This document shows, one piece after another, positions 1 through 7,429 of a stretch of DNA of 14,877 nucleotides. Every line of letters begins with the position of its first letter. The stretch's first letter is position 1. Source of the stretch: Cyanobacteriota bacterium. Lineage in GTDB: Bacteria > Cyanobacteriota > Cyanobacteriia > Leptolyngbyales > Leptolyngbyaceae. Position numbers and translations under genes: made by a program. The notes below the pieces were generated by a model that was not told the origin of the DNA, ran no database searches, and saw only the letters and a list, made by a program, of their open reading frames with translations. The stretch lies in contig JAIXVO010000330.1 of NCBI GenBank assembly GCA_027482985.1, positions 1 through 14,877 on the forward strand, read 5' to 3'.

Positions 1-619
1 CCCCTGTGCAGGCTTTACAGCCTATCAAAGTCTGTACCAGCGACTGCACATCCAACCGGGACAAACCATTCTGGTTCAGGGTGGAGCCGGTGGAGTCGGT
101 GGATTTGCGGTGCAACTGGCTGCTATTCACAAGCTGCGAGTGATCACCACCTGTTCGCCCTGCAATTTTGATTGGGTCAAGCAATTGGGGGCAACGGACG
201 TGCTGGACTATCACACCGATAACATCCCAGAACAGGTGCGGCACCTGACGGCGGGGCACGGTGTGGATGTGGTTGTCGATACCGTCAACCGGGACACAGC
301 CACCGCAGGGCTAGAGATGCTGGCATTTGGCGGCGGGCTGGCTTGTATTGCCGGATTACCCGATTTACAAACCTTCCAATCCTCGAATAAAGCCCTCTCG
401 GTGCATGACATAGCTCTGGGCGGGGCGTATCGAGCGGGCGATCGCCTGGCGCAAGCGCAATTAGCGCAGATTGGGCAGGCATTGGGGCAATTGGTGAGCG
501 ATCGCCAAATTGATCCGATGTTACAGGAAATCATTGACCTCGCAGCGATTCCGCAAGCCCTGCAACGGCTGGCAGACCGCCATGTGCGCGGCAAAATTGT
601 GGCGCAAATTCATTCTTAA
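1..619 (+). CDS. Zinc-type alcohol dehydrogenase / quinone oxidoreductase (MDR family), 5' truncated
   Basis: The reading frame is open from base 2 to the TAA at 617-619, giving about 205 C-terminal residues. The start lies outside the window. The glycine-rich nucleotide-binding loop GGAGGVGGFAVQLA is visible early, after a TAYQSL segment typical of medium-chain dehydrogenase/reductases. It is followed by GATDVLDY and a second strand VVVDTV. The protein ends in VRGKIVAQI, like other family members. The family transfers hydride between NAD(P)H and alcohols, aldehydes or quinones in the cytosol. The N-terminal catalytic domain with any zinc ligands is missing, so the substrate and even zinc dependence cannot be judged. 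The next gene starts 37 bases downstream on the same strand, so co-transcription is possible. Family assignment is firm; exact function is unknown. Confidence 0.85.
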   Translation, partial: PCAGFTAYQSLYQRLHIQPGQTILVQGGAGGVGGFAVQLAAIHKLRVITTCSPCNFDWVKQLGATDVLDYHTDNIPEQVRHLTAGHGVDVVVDTVNRDTATAGLEMLAFGGGLACIAGLPDLQTFQSSNKALSVHDIALGGAYRAGDRLAQAQLAQIGQALGQLVSDRQIDPMLQEIIDLAAIPQALQRLADRHVRGKIVAQIHS

Positions 620-656
620 AACTCATCCTTCACCGATCGCAGACACAGGCAAAGTT

Positions 657-1226
657 ATGAAACTCAAGGGCAAAAAAATCGGCATCTTCATTGAAAGTGA
701 CTTTTACGAGCATGAGATCTGGTATTACCACTATCGGTTTCCCGAAGAAGGGGCAGACTTGCACTTTTTCACCCGCCTCTGGGGCCAACCTTCGCTCACC
801 TTCAAAGGGCATGAATATCATGCCCCGTTTGAATGTCATGAGAGTTTTGAAGAGATTGATGATGCCGCTCTAAAAACATTTGATGCCATCATTGTGCCCT
901 CGGCCATGGTCTCCGATCGCCTGCGCTACACGGATGACTTCTCTCAACTACCACCAGCCACCGAATTTTTGAAACGTGCCTTTGCCGAGAAAAGTATTCT
1001 CAAGGGTATTATCTGTCATGGGATGTGGTTAGTTTCACCTGCGCCGGAGTTAGTCAAGGGGCGACCTGTGACTTGTCATCACAATTTGCGGAGCGATGTG
1101 ATTAACATGGGCGCGATTTATACCGACCAGGATGTGGTCGTAGATGATGACCTGGTGACGGGGCGATCGGGCGGTCATGCCCATCTATTTGCCAAACAAA
1201 TCATTGAACTGCTAGCAACTCGCTAA
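657..1226 (+). CDS. DJ-1/PfpI family protein (class I glutamine amidotransferase-like)
   Basis: This is a 189-residue protein, the normal size for the DJ-1/PfpI superfamily. The nucleophile elbow is seen as GIICHGMW, with Cys120 followed by His121. The segment YEHEIWYYHYR near residues 17-27 supplies the acidic residue that usually hydrogen-bonds the cysteine. The C-terminal block VTGRSGGHAHLF (about residues 167-178) also fits the PfpI type. Family members act as deglycases, proteases, chaperones or glyoxalase III-like enzymes, and the substrate here cannot be read. I chose the ATG at 657 rather than upstream in-frame codons because the homologous fold starts with KKIGIFI. From memory, a DJ-1-like gene (slr1854) precedes the epimerase-like gene in the Synechocystis icfG cluster, and the arrangement here is the same apart from one inserted gene. 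Confidence 0.88.
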   Translation: MKLKGKKIGIFIESDFYEHEIWYYHYRFPEEGADLHFFTRLWGQPSLTFKGHEYHAPFECHESFEEIDDAALKTFDAIIVPSAMVSDRLRYTDDFSQLPPATEFLKRAFAEKSILKGIICHGMWLVSPAPELVKGRPVTCHHNLRSDVINMGAIYTDQDVVVDDDLVTGRSGGHAHLFAKQIIELLATR

Positions 1227-1263
1227 ATACAATTATTCGTGTCATTGCAGGAAGGGAGAAAAT

Positions 1264-1707
1264 ATGTCAAAGTTACAAATCTTTTCTCAGGTGGCGATTA
1301 CGTGTAAAGACGCGATCGCCACCGAAAAATTCTATACTCAGTACTTCGGCTTTAAACGCGCCAGAGTTGCCGTCTTACCTGGTGGTGACCAGATTGTGTT
1401 CATCAAAATGGGTGACAGTGCCTTCTACTTAGAAATCTTTCAAGCCAAGGAAGACAGTCCGGTTGCGCCTGCGACCAATGATGGCTATCAGTTTCCGTCA
1501 GTGCGGCACTTGGCCTTTAAAGTAGCTAGTGTCGATGCCAAATTAGCTGAAATCGGGGCGGCTGCGCCCATTACGCTGGGGCCACTCAACTTTGATGACT
1601 ACATCCCCGGTTGGCGTACCGTCTGGTTGGCAGACCCCGATGGCAGAATCATTGAGCTGAGTGAAGGCTTTGTTGATGAAGAGAACCCGCCGCCGCTGCC
1701 CGCTTAA
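1264..1707 (+). CDS. VOC superfamily (glyoxalase/bleomycin-resistance fold) protein
   Basis: This is a 147-residue cytosolic protein with the two beta-alpha-beta-beta-beta modules of the vicinal oxygen chelate fold. Likely metal ligands by alignment are Gln9 (FSQVAIT), Glu57 (YLEIF), His82 (VRHLAFKV) and Glu131 (RIIELSEGF). The Q/E/H/E set resembles that of eukaryotic glyoxalase I, whereas many VOC proteins have His first. The segment WLADPDGRIIEL is a classic VOC signature. A strong Shine-Dalgarno, AGGGAG at 1253-1258, lies five bases before the ATG. The gene sits between the DJ-1-like and AGE-like genes, 37 bases after the former, so an operon is likely. Both a VOC protein and a DJ-1 protein could act on reactive dicarbonyls such as methylglyoxal, but that is inference; a lyase or dioxygenase activity is equally possible. 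Confidence 0.85.
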   Translation: MSKLQIFSQVAITCKDAIATEKFYTQYFGFKRARVAVLPGGDQIVFIKMGDSAFYLEIFQAKEDSPVAPATNDGYQFPSVRHLAFKVASVDAKLAEIGAAAPITLGPLNFDDYIPGWRTVWLADPDGRIIELSEGFVDEENPPPLPA

Positions 1708-1830
1708 AGCGCCAGAGAATTCTCGTTCTGGATTTGACCGTGTTCCACGTTTCGCGATCGCTGCCTCACGCCCCCGCCACCTGCTACCACCACAGGCTGG
1801 CACCCCATTCACATCTACGGAGCAAGCACA

Positions 1831-3666
1831 ATGGATCACATGAGTTTTTCGTTTTCCGATACGCTCACGGGCTACGTCACTGACTTCAATCGATCGGATA
1901 AATCCTTTGGCATCAAGACCTCGGATGGGCGGGAATATCGCGCTTATTTAACCGACACCGCCTACGGTCGGATTTATCAGAACTTAGAAGAACCCTATAA
2001 CGATGCCACCTCGCGCTTTGCCGAGTTGCTCACGCCCGGTCAGCATGTGTTTGCCTATGGCATCTTTTATCCCCAGGGCGACAGTCACAAATTTGAAGTC
2101 AAATCCCTCGTGTTTCCGGGCGAAGCCGTGGGGCAATATCGCCATGAAGAACCGGATTGGTGGGTGAAACAGGTGCGATCGATTGCCGATTCTTACCTGC
2201 GCTGGCAATTTGGCTATCCCGACCACGCGATCGATTACAAAGAATACCGGACTTACCTCAACCTGTCCGGAGCCAAGAAAAAGGATGACTTCCTGCAAGA
2301 AACCGACACCATTTCGCGCTTAGTTTACGGGTTTGCCACGGCCTACCTGATGACCGGTGAAGATCGTTTTCTGGAAGCCGCCGAACGCGGGACGGAATAC
2401 TTGCGAGATCACATGCGCTTTTATGACCCGGATGAAGACATCGTGTACTGGTATCACGGCATCCAGGTGAAAGGTAATCGTGAACAGAAATTACTGTCTT
2501 CCGAACACGGAGATGCGTTTAGCGAAGACCGCGAATCGATTCCTATGTATGAGCAGATTTATGCACTGGCGGGACCGATTCAAACCTACCGAGTGACGGG
2601 CGATCCGGCGATTTTGAAAGATACCGAATTGACGGTCAAGTTGTTCAAAAACTTCTACCGCGATCCGGAACAGGGCGGCTACTTTTCCAGCCTCGACCCG
2701 CTCACCCTCGATCCCAAGAGCGAATCTTTGGGGGTGAACCGCGCCCGGAAGAACTGGAACTCCGTCGGTGACCATGCCCCCGCTTATTTGATTAACCTCT
2801 GGTTGGCGACGGGCGAACCGGAATACGCGGAAATGTTAGAAGACACATTTGACACCATTTCTAAATATTTCCCCGACTTTGAAAATAGCCCCTTTGTGCA
2901 GGAACGCTTTTTTGAAGACTGGTCCCATGATAAAACCTGGGTGGGTCAACAGAATCGCGCTGTGATTGGACACAACTTGAAAATTGCCTGGAACTTGATG
3001 CGGATGCATTCCCTCAAGCCCAAAGAAGAATACCTGGCACTGGCGAAGAAGATTGCAGATATCATGCCTGCAGTCGGGAGCGATCGCCAGCGGGGCGGCT
3101 GGTATGATGTCGTGGAACGAAATCTGGCCGAGGGCGAAGAACAACATCGGTTTGTGTACCACGATCGCAAAGCCTGGTGGCAACAAGAGCAAGCCATCCT
3201 CGCCTATCACATCCTGCATGGGATTGATCAAGAGCCAGAATATTTGCGCCATGCGCGGGAAGCCACAGCGTTCTACAATGCCTTCTTCCTGGATCATGAT
3301 GACGGTGCCGTGTACTTCAACGTGTTGAACAACGGGACTCCCTTCCTGGTCGGCACTGAGCGGTTCAAGGGCAGTCACTCCATGAGTGGCTATCACTCGA
3401 CGGAACTGTGCTATCTGTCAGCGGTTTACACCAATCTGCTGATTACCAAGCAACCCATGAACTTCTTCTTCAAGCCGATGCCGGGAGCCTTCAAAGACAA
3501 CATTCTGCGCGTTTCTCCCGACATCTTGCCGCCGGGGAGCATCAAACTCACCGAGGTGTGGATCAATGACGAACCCTACACCCACTTTGATGCCGAGGCG
3601 TTAACAGTGAAGTTACCCGAAACCAAAGACCAAGTCAGAGTCAAAGTTACAATTACCCCCAACTAA
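1831..3666 (+). CDS. N-acylglucosamine 2-epimerase (AGE)-like multidomain protein
   Basis: This is a 611-residue protein. Residues about 110-540 show the tryptophan- and histidine-rich (alpha/alpha)6-barrel pattern of AGE/cellobiose 2-epimerases: SVGDHAPAYL (His315), AVIGHNLKIAWNLMRM (His381), WWQQEQAILAYHIL and GYHSTELCYL (His522). Such enzymes epimerise sugars at C2 or isomerise aldose and ketose. The histidine roles are inferred from family motifs. Classical members have about 400 residues, so about 100 extra residues at the N terminus (beta-rich, GYVTDFNRSDKSFGI) and about 65 at the C terminus (beta-rich, ending VRVKVTITPN) form additional domains. GGAG at 1819-1822 lies eight bases before the ATG at 1831; a second ATG at 1840 is the alternative. 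The position before a STAS gene and glgX matches slr1855 of the Synechocystis icfG cluster from memory. A role in glucose or glycogen metabolism is plausible but unproven. Confidence 0.8.
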   Translation: MDHMSFSFSDTLTGYVTDFNRSDKSFGIKTSDGREYRAYLTDTAYGRIYQNLEEPYNDATSRFAELLTPGQHVFAYGIFYPQGDSHKFEVKSLVFPGEAVGQYRHEEPDWWVKQVRSIADSYLRWQFGYPDHAIDYKEYRTYLNLSGAKKKDDFLQETDTISRLVYGFATAYLMTGEDRFLEAAERGTEYLRDHMRFYDPDEDIVYWYHGIQVKGNREQKLLSSEHGDAFSEDRESIPMYEQIYALAGPIQTYRVTGDPAILKDTELTVKLFKNFYRDPEQGGYFSSLDPLTLDPKSESLGVNRARKNWNSVGDHAPAYLINLWLATGEPEYAEMLEDTFDTISKYFPDFENSPFVQERFFEDWSHDKTWVGQQNRAVIGHNLKIAWNLMRMHSLKPKEEYLALAKKIADIMPAVGSDRQRGGWYDVVERNLAEGEEQHRFVYHDRKAWWQQEQAILAYHILHGIDQEPEYLRHAREATAFYNAFFLDHDDGAVYFNVLNNGTPFLVGTERFKGSHSMSGYHSTELCYLSAVYTNLLITKQPMNFFFKPMPGAFKDNILRVSPDILPPGSIKLTEVWINDEPYTHFDAEALTVKLPETKDQVRVKVTITPN

Positions 3667-3695
3667 ACCTGTGGGTGCCCTGAGCGGGAGGATGG

Positions 3696-4133
3696 ATGGA
3701 AATCAACATTAAAAATCTTCAGGTGACACTCCTGGAGTCGGAAACAACGATTGATGACGCAACTGATGCGATCGTCAAAGCACACGCCTCAACCGAAACG
3801 CTCGACCAGGTAACGGTCGTGGAATTGATTGGGGACATTGATGGCGGCACTGCTCCCAAAGTTCAGGAACAGGTCCTCCCGCTAGCAGCAGCAGGCGGCA
3901 GAATTCTGATGGATTTAACGAAGGTGCCGTACATGTCCAGTGCCGGATTACGGATGTTATTGTCGGTCTATCGGCAAATCTCCGGTCAAAATGGGCAGGT
4001 GATTCTCGTCGGGCTGTCCGAAGACATTCGGGACACCATGTCGATTACGGGGTTTTTAGACTTCTTCACCACCTGCGACACTCTGGATTTGGGCTTATCA
4101 GCGCTCAAGGTCAAAGCGAGTTTGGCGAGCTAA
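3696..4133 (+). CDS. STAS-domain anti-sigma factor antagonist (Slr1856-like)
   Basis: This is a 145-residue protein. The STAS core begins near residue 38 (QVTVVELIGDIDGGTAP) and carries the phospho-acceptor loop YMSSAGLRMLL. By alignment with SpoIIAA the phosphorylated residue should be Ser82. About 37 residues precede the core, more than in the second STAS protein of this cluster, and may be a regulatory arm. Proteins of this type bind an RsbW/SpoIIAB-like kinase when unphosphorylated and are released when phosphorylated. GGGAGG at 3686-3691 is a strong but closely spaced ribosome binding site for the ATG at 3696. The gene follows the epimerase-like gene by 29 bases and precedes glgX, as slr1856 does in Synechocystis (from memory). 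The likely kinase is the product of 6897-7331. Confidence 0.9.
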   Translation: MEINIKNLQVTLLESETTIDDATDAIVKAHASTETLDQVTVVELIGDIDGGTAPKVQEQVLPLAAAGGRILMDLTKVPYMSSAGLRMLLSVYRQISGQNGQVILVGLSEDIRDTMSITGFLDFFTTCDTLDLGLSALKVKASLAS

Positions 4134-4157
4134 CGTTGGCTCGTTGATGTTTCGATG

Positions 4158-4189
4158 CCCCCTTTTACCTGGCGTTTAGGGAAAGGGGG
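4158..4189 (+). terminator. Hairpin between STAS gene and glgX (attenuator or processing site)
   Basis: The arms CCCCCTTT (4158-4165) and AAAGGGGG (4182-4189) pair perfectly. A further CCT/AGG helix lies inside after a small internal loop. No T run follows, so this is more likely a weak terminator, a mRNA-stabilising element or a processing site that sets STAS and glgX expression apart than a full stop signal. Confidence 0.45.
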
Positions 4190-4217
4190 ACTAATCTACC
4201 TTTAGGGAACTACGGCA

Positions 4218-6335
4218 ATGGATCGCATTGATATCCATCCCACTCATACCTACGGCGACTTTAAACTGCGACGGGGCAAACCCTTACCCTTCGGTGCCAC
4301 CCTGGAACCGGGCGGGGTCAATTTCTCGATTTTCTCGAGTCATGCCAAATCTTGCAGTCTGGTCTTATTCAAACGGCACGAGTTAGAACCGTTTGCCGAA
4401 ATTCCCTTCCCGGATTCCTTCCGGATTGGGAATGTGTTCTGCATGGTGGTGTTTGACCTCGATTACGAAAACATCGAATATGGCTATCGCATGGATGGCC
4501 CCTTCAGTTTCCAGGAAGGACACTGGTTCGACACCAGCAAAATCCTCATGGATCCCTATGCCAAAGTGATTGGCGGTCGGGATGTGTGGGGCGTTACGCC
4601 GGATTGGAGCAATCCCTACCAGCACCGCGCCCGTCTCTCCTTCGATGACTTTGACTGGGAAGACGATCGCCCCCTGGAAATTCCCCCCGAAGATCAGATC
4701 ATCTACGAAATGCACGTCCGCAGTTTCACCCAGCATCCCTCAGCGGGCGTGAAACATCCCGGCACCTTTGCGGCCATTCGCGACAAAATTCCCTACTTAA
4801 AAGAGTTGGGCGTGACTTCGATCGAACTCATGCCCGTCTATGAGTTTGACGAATTTGAGAACAGTCGCCCCAATCCCCACACGGGTGAAACCCTGTATAA
4901 CTATTGGGGTTACAGCACTGTCGGCTTTTTTGCGCCCAAAGCGGGTTATGCGGCGACGGGTAAATTTGGCATGCAGGTGGATGAACTCAAAGCCCTGATC
5001 AAAGATCTCCACAAAAATGGGATTGAAGTGATTCTGGATGTGGTGTTTAACCACACCGCAGAAGGCAACGAACAGGGACCCACGATCTCCTACCGGGGGA
5101 TTGATAACCGCACGTATTACATGCTCACCCCGGAAGGCTATTACTTCAACTTTAGTGGGTGCGGCAATACGCTCAATTGTAATAATCCGATTGTGCGGAA
5201 TATGGTGCTGGATTGTCTACGCTATTGGGCGGCGGAATATCACATTGATGGTTTCCGGTTTGATTTAGCCTCGATTCTGGGGCGCGATCCCTGGGGCGCA
5301 CCGTTGGCGAATCCGCCCTTGCTGGAAACCCTGGCCTTCGATCCGATTCTGGCGAAATGTAAGTTGATTGCGGAAGCCTGGGATGCGGGCGGCTTGTATC
5401 AAGTCGGATCATTCCCCGCCTTCGGTCGCTGGGCCGAATGGAATGGCAAATATCGGGACGGCATTCGCAAGTTCCTGAAAGGCGAACCGGGACGAGTGGG
5501 CGATATGGCGCAACGGCTCCAGGGTTCCCCCGACCTCTATGCCTGGGCGGGACGGGCACCCGCAACTTCAATTAATTTCATTACGGCGCATGATGGCTTC
5601 ACGTTGGCGGATTTGGTGTCGTACAACGACAAGCACAATGAAGCCAATGGCGAAAACAACAATGACGGCGGCAATGATAACGATAGCTGGAATTGCGGCG
5701 CAGAGGGCTGGACCGATGATCCGGGGATTAATGCCCTGCGATCGCGCCAGATGAAAAACGCGATCGCCATGCTACTCGTCAGTCAGGGCGTGCCGATGAT
5801 CCTGATGGGCGACGAAGTGGGGCGCAGTCAGAATGGCAATAACAACACCTACTGCCATGACAATGAGTTGAACTGGTTCAACTGGGAACTGGTCAACACG
5901 AATGCGGGACTATTCCGCTTTGTCAAGTCCTGCGTGGCGTTCCGACGGATCCATCCCGTCTTCCGCAACCGCTGGCATTTCCGCAATACGGATTATGTCG
6001 GCAGTGGCTACGCTGACATTACCTGGCATGGCACCAAAGCCTGGAACGCCGATTGGTCGAATGATTGCCGGACGATCGCCTTTCTGCTGTGTGGCAAACA
6101 CGCGAAAGAGGGTACGATGCCGGACAACTACATTTATGTCGCCATGAATATGCACTGGGATGCTCACTGGTTTGAAATTCCGGGTTTACCACCGGGACTC
6201 AACTGGCATGTGTTTGCGAACACGGGTGCCCCCAGCCCAGCAGATTGTTGGGAGCCGGGGTCAGAACCAGCGCTGGACAATCAATCGGGCATCCTACTGG
6301 GCGATCGCTCAGTCGTGATTCTCGTCGGCAAATAA
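4218..6335 (+). CDS. glgX: Glycogen debranching enzyme GlgX (isoamylase-type, GH13)
   Basis: This is a 705-residue cytosolic enzyme that hydrolyses alpha-1,6 branch points of glycogen. The N-terminal region from about residue 15 to 115 is a CBM48/isoamylase-N module (GGVNFSIFSSHAKSC). The four GH13 regions are in order: DVVFNHT (from residue 273), GFRFDLAS with the predicted nucleophile Asp349, EAWD with the acid/base Glu386, and TAHDG with Asp459. The N- and D-rich loop near residues 476-492 and the C-terminal beta domain also fit GlgX/TreX. Length is normal for the family and no frame disruption is seen. AGGGA at 4204-4208 lies nine bases upstream of the ATG. Being sandwiched between two STAS genes suggests that glycogen breakdown is co-expressed with the partner switch, as in the Synechocystis icfG cluster (slr1857, from memory). 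Confidence 0.95.
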   Translation: MDRIDIHPTHTYGDFKLRRGKPLPFGATLEPGGVNFSIFSSHAKSCSLVLFKRHELEPFAEIPFPDSFRIGNVFCMVVFDLDYENIEYGYRMDGPFSFQEGHWFDTSKILMDPYAKVIGGRDVWGVTPDWSNPYQHRARLSFDDFDWEDDRPLEIPPEDQIIYEMHVRSFTQHPSAGVKHPGTFAAIRDKIPYLKELGVTSIELMPVYEFDEFENSRPNPHTGETLYNYWGYSTVGFFAPKAGYAATGKFGMQVDELKALIKDLHKNGIEVILDVVFNHTAEGNEQGPTISYRGIDNRTYYMLTPEGYYFNFSGCGNTLNCNNPIVRNMVLDCLRYWAAEYHIDGFRFDLASILGRDPWGAPLANPPLLETLAFDPILAKCKLIAEAWDAGGLYQVGSFPAFGRWAEWNGKYRDGIRKFLKGEPGRVGDMAQRLQGSPDLYAWAGRAPATSINFITAHDGFTLADLVSYNDKHNEANGENNNDGGNDNDSWNCGAEGWTDDPGINALRSRQMKNAIAMLLVSQGVPMILMGDEVGRSQNGNNNTYCHDNELNWFNWELVNTNAGLFRFVKSCVAFRRIHPVFRNRWHFRNTDYVGSGYADITWHGTKAWNADWSNDCRTIAFLLCGKHAKEGTMPDNYIYVAMNMHWDAHWFEIPGLPPGLNWHVFANTGAPSPADCWEPGSEPALDNQSGILLGDRSVVILVGK

Positions 6336-6376
6336 ATCTACCTGTTGGAATTAACCACTTACCACCACCTAAACCT

Positions 6377-6709
6377 ATGGCTTTTACTGCAACCCTCGAA
6401 ACGGTTTCTGAAGCAACCTCTAAAATTATCTTATCGGGAGAACTGGATGCCAGTACCGCACCGACCTTTAAGGCCGAAGTCGAAAAAGCAGCCGGAACGC
6501 CCATGAAGCGCCTCGTGCTCGATCTGAGAAATTTAGAATATATGGCAAGTGCGGGCTTACGAGTGTTAATCTACGCTAAACAGAAAATTGGTGCGGATAC
6601 TGATTTGTATGTCGTCAGTCCGCAGGAACCCGTGTTACATACCCTCACGGTGACGGGTTTTGATCAGAGTGTGTTCATCGTGCCCAGTGAGGCAGACATT
6701 CCGGCGTAA
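6377..6709 (+). CDS. STAS-domain anti-sigma factor antagonist (Slr1859-like)
   Basis: This is a 110-residue single STAS domain. It opens with a short strand, then IILSGELDASTAP, a conserved sheet LVLDLRNLEYM, and the phospho-acceptor loop YMASAGLRVLI. Ser58 is the predicted phosphorylation site. The ATG at 6377 fits the domain boundary. An open extension back to 6245 overlaps glgX and is not needed. No clear Shine-Dalgarno precedes the ATG, so translation may rely on coupling to glgX, which ends 41 bases earlier. Compared with the STAS protein at 3696-4133 it lacks the long N-terminal arm and has Ala where the other has the first Ser of the loop. It probably competes for the same kinase. Order and size match slr1859 of Synechocystis from memory. 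Confidence 0.9.
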   Translation: MAFTATLETVSEATSKIILSGELDASTAPTFKAEVEKAAGTPMKRLVLDLRNLEYMASAGLRVLIYAKQKIGADTDLYVVSPQEPVLHTLTVTGFDQSVFIVPSEADIPA

Positions 6710-6896
6710 CGCCCCGGTGTTTGGCAGGGCGGTCCACTCGATTTCCCTGCCGCTGCGCCCCAACAGTGGCTCCAGTGAGTCACGTCCAGGTTGGGGCGAT
6801 CGCTTTGGGCTTTGACCCCAACCTGCCGCCGACTGGATGCGATCGGTGGGCAGCTTCACGGCAATGACCTGCATCTCACAAGGGAGTTGATGATCT
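6710..6896 (+). promoter_or_regulatory. Spacer with three inverted repeats, two mutually exclusive
   Basis: This 187-base spacer contains three hairpins. The first has arms GGCAGGG (6723-6729) and CCCTGCC (6745-6751). The second pairs GCCCCAAC (6757-6764) with GTTGGGGC (6790-6797). The third pairs CAGGTTGGGG (6787-6796) with CCCCAACCTG (6816-6825). The second and third share the GTTGGGG arm and cannot form together, a layout like an attenuator or leader switch. AGGGAG at 6881-6886 is the ribosome binding site of the next gene. No coding potential for a phosphatase was seen here. Confidence 0.5.
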
Positions 6897-7331
6897 ATGG
6901 AGTCTCTCAGTGTGCCTGGGAACCTCGATTCTTTAGGCGCGATCGCTGATTTTGTGAAAACCGCTGCCGCCGCCGCTGGGCTGGATAAGAAAGCCACTTA
7001 CAAACTGCGGCTGGCGGTGGATGAAGTCGCTACGAACATTATCGTGCATGGCTATGAAGAGTCTGGTTTAGAAGGACATTTGCAAATCCTGGCGGAACTG
7101 GATGACAAAACCTTAACGATTGTGGTCGAGGACATTGGCGCGGCCTACGACCCCCTGCAACACATGCTGCCCGAAGATGAACACTTGAAGCAACCGCTGG
7201 AACAACGACAGATGGGCGGTTTGGGCATTTATCTCGTGTTACAAGGGGTAGACAAATTTATTTACGAACGGCAGCGCGATCGCAACCTCAATACCTTCGT
7301 CATGAATCGCCCAACTACCGCAGAACCCTGA
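6897..7331 (+). CDS. Anti-sigma regulatory factor / serine protein kinase (RsbW/SpoIIAB-like, Slr1861-like)
   Basis: This is a 144-residue GHKL-type ATPase. The N box is LAVDEVATNIIVHGY with Glu43 and Asn47. The G1 box is VVEDIGAAYDP with Asp79 and Gly81. The ATP-lid glycines are in QMGGLGIYLV (residues 105-114). This set defines the HATPase_c_2 family of anti-sigma factors that phosphorylate STAS partners on serine. AGGGAG at 6881-6886 lies ten bases before the ATG. The two STAS proteins encoded upstream are the obvious substrates. In Synechocystis the equivalent kinase gene (slr1861) directly follows the PP2C gene icfG; here that phosphatase gene is missing. The sigma factor or other target that it controls is not in the window. 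Confidence 0.92.
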   Translation: MESLSVPGNLDSLGAIADFVKTAAAAAGLDKKATYKLRLAVDEVATNIIVHGYEESGLEGHLQILAELDDKTLTIVVEDIGAAYDPLQHMLPEDEHLKQPLEQRQMGGLGIYLVLQGVDKFIYERQRDRNLNTFVMNRPTTAEP

Positions 7332-7364
7332 TCATGCCGCCATTGGGATTGCGCATCCAGGGAT

Positions 7365-7398
7365 AACTTGAGGGTTAGAAGAATTACCCCCAAGTTTT
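7365..7398 (+). terminator. Rho-independent terminator-like hairpin after the kinase gene
   Basis: Arms AACTTGAGGGT (7365-7375) and ACCCCCAAGTT (7386-7396) form an 11-bp stem with one A-C mismatch and a ten-base loop. The right arm runs into TTTT at 7395-7398. It lies 34 bases after the kinase stop codon and before the end of the convergent cyclase gene. No T run exists in the other direction, so it probably serves the + strand operon. Confidence 0.6.
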
Positions 7399-7429
7399 GA
7401 TTCACTCTGCCAGACAGCGCCACCCGCCG

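Noticed and set aside
510..656. 49-codon upstream extension of the DJ-1 gene
   Set aside because: It overlaps the end of the dehydrogenase gene in another frame. The DJ-1 fold begins just after the ATG at 657.
1712..1731. Imperfect inverted repeat CCAGA-TCTGG with GAGAATTCTC at its centre, after the VOC gene
   Set aside because: The stem is only five bases outside a short palindrome and no T run follows, so I do not call a terminator.
2836..3396. 186-codon open frame on the - strand inside the AGE-like gene
   Set aside because: It lies wholly antisense to a well-supported gene with clear family motifs and has no recognisable domain or ribosome binding site.
5173..5571. 132-codon - strand frame inside glgX
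   Set aside because: It is antisense to the catalytic GH13 regions. Its Arg/Pro-rich composition is typical of a shadow frame.
6245..6376. Upstream extension of the second STAS gene into glgX
   Set aside because: The added residues overlap the conserved glgX C terminus and do not belong to a STAS domain.
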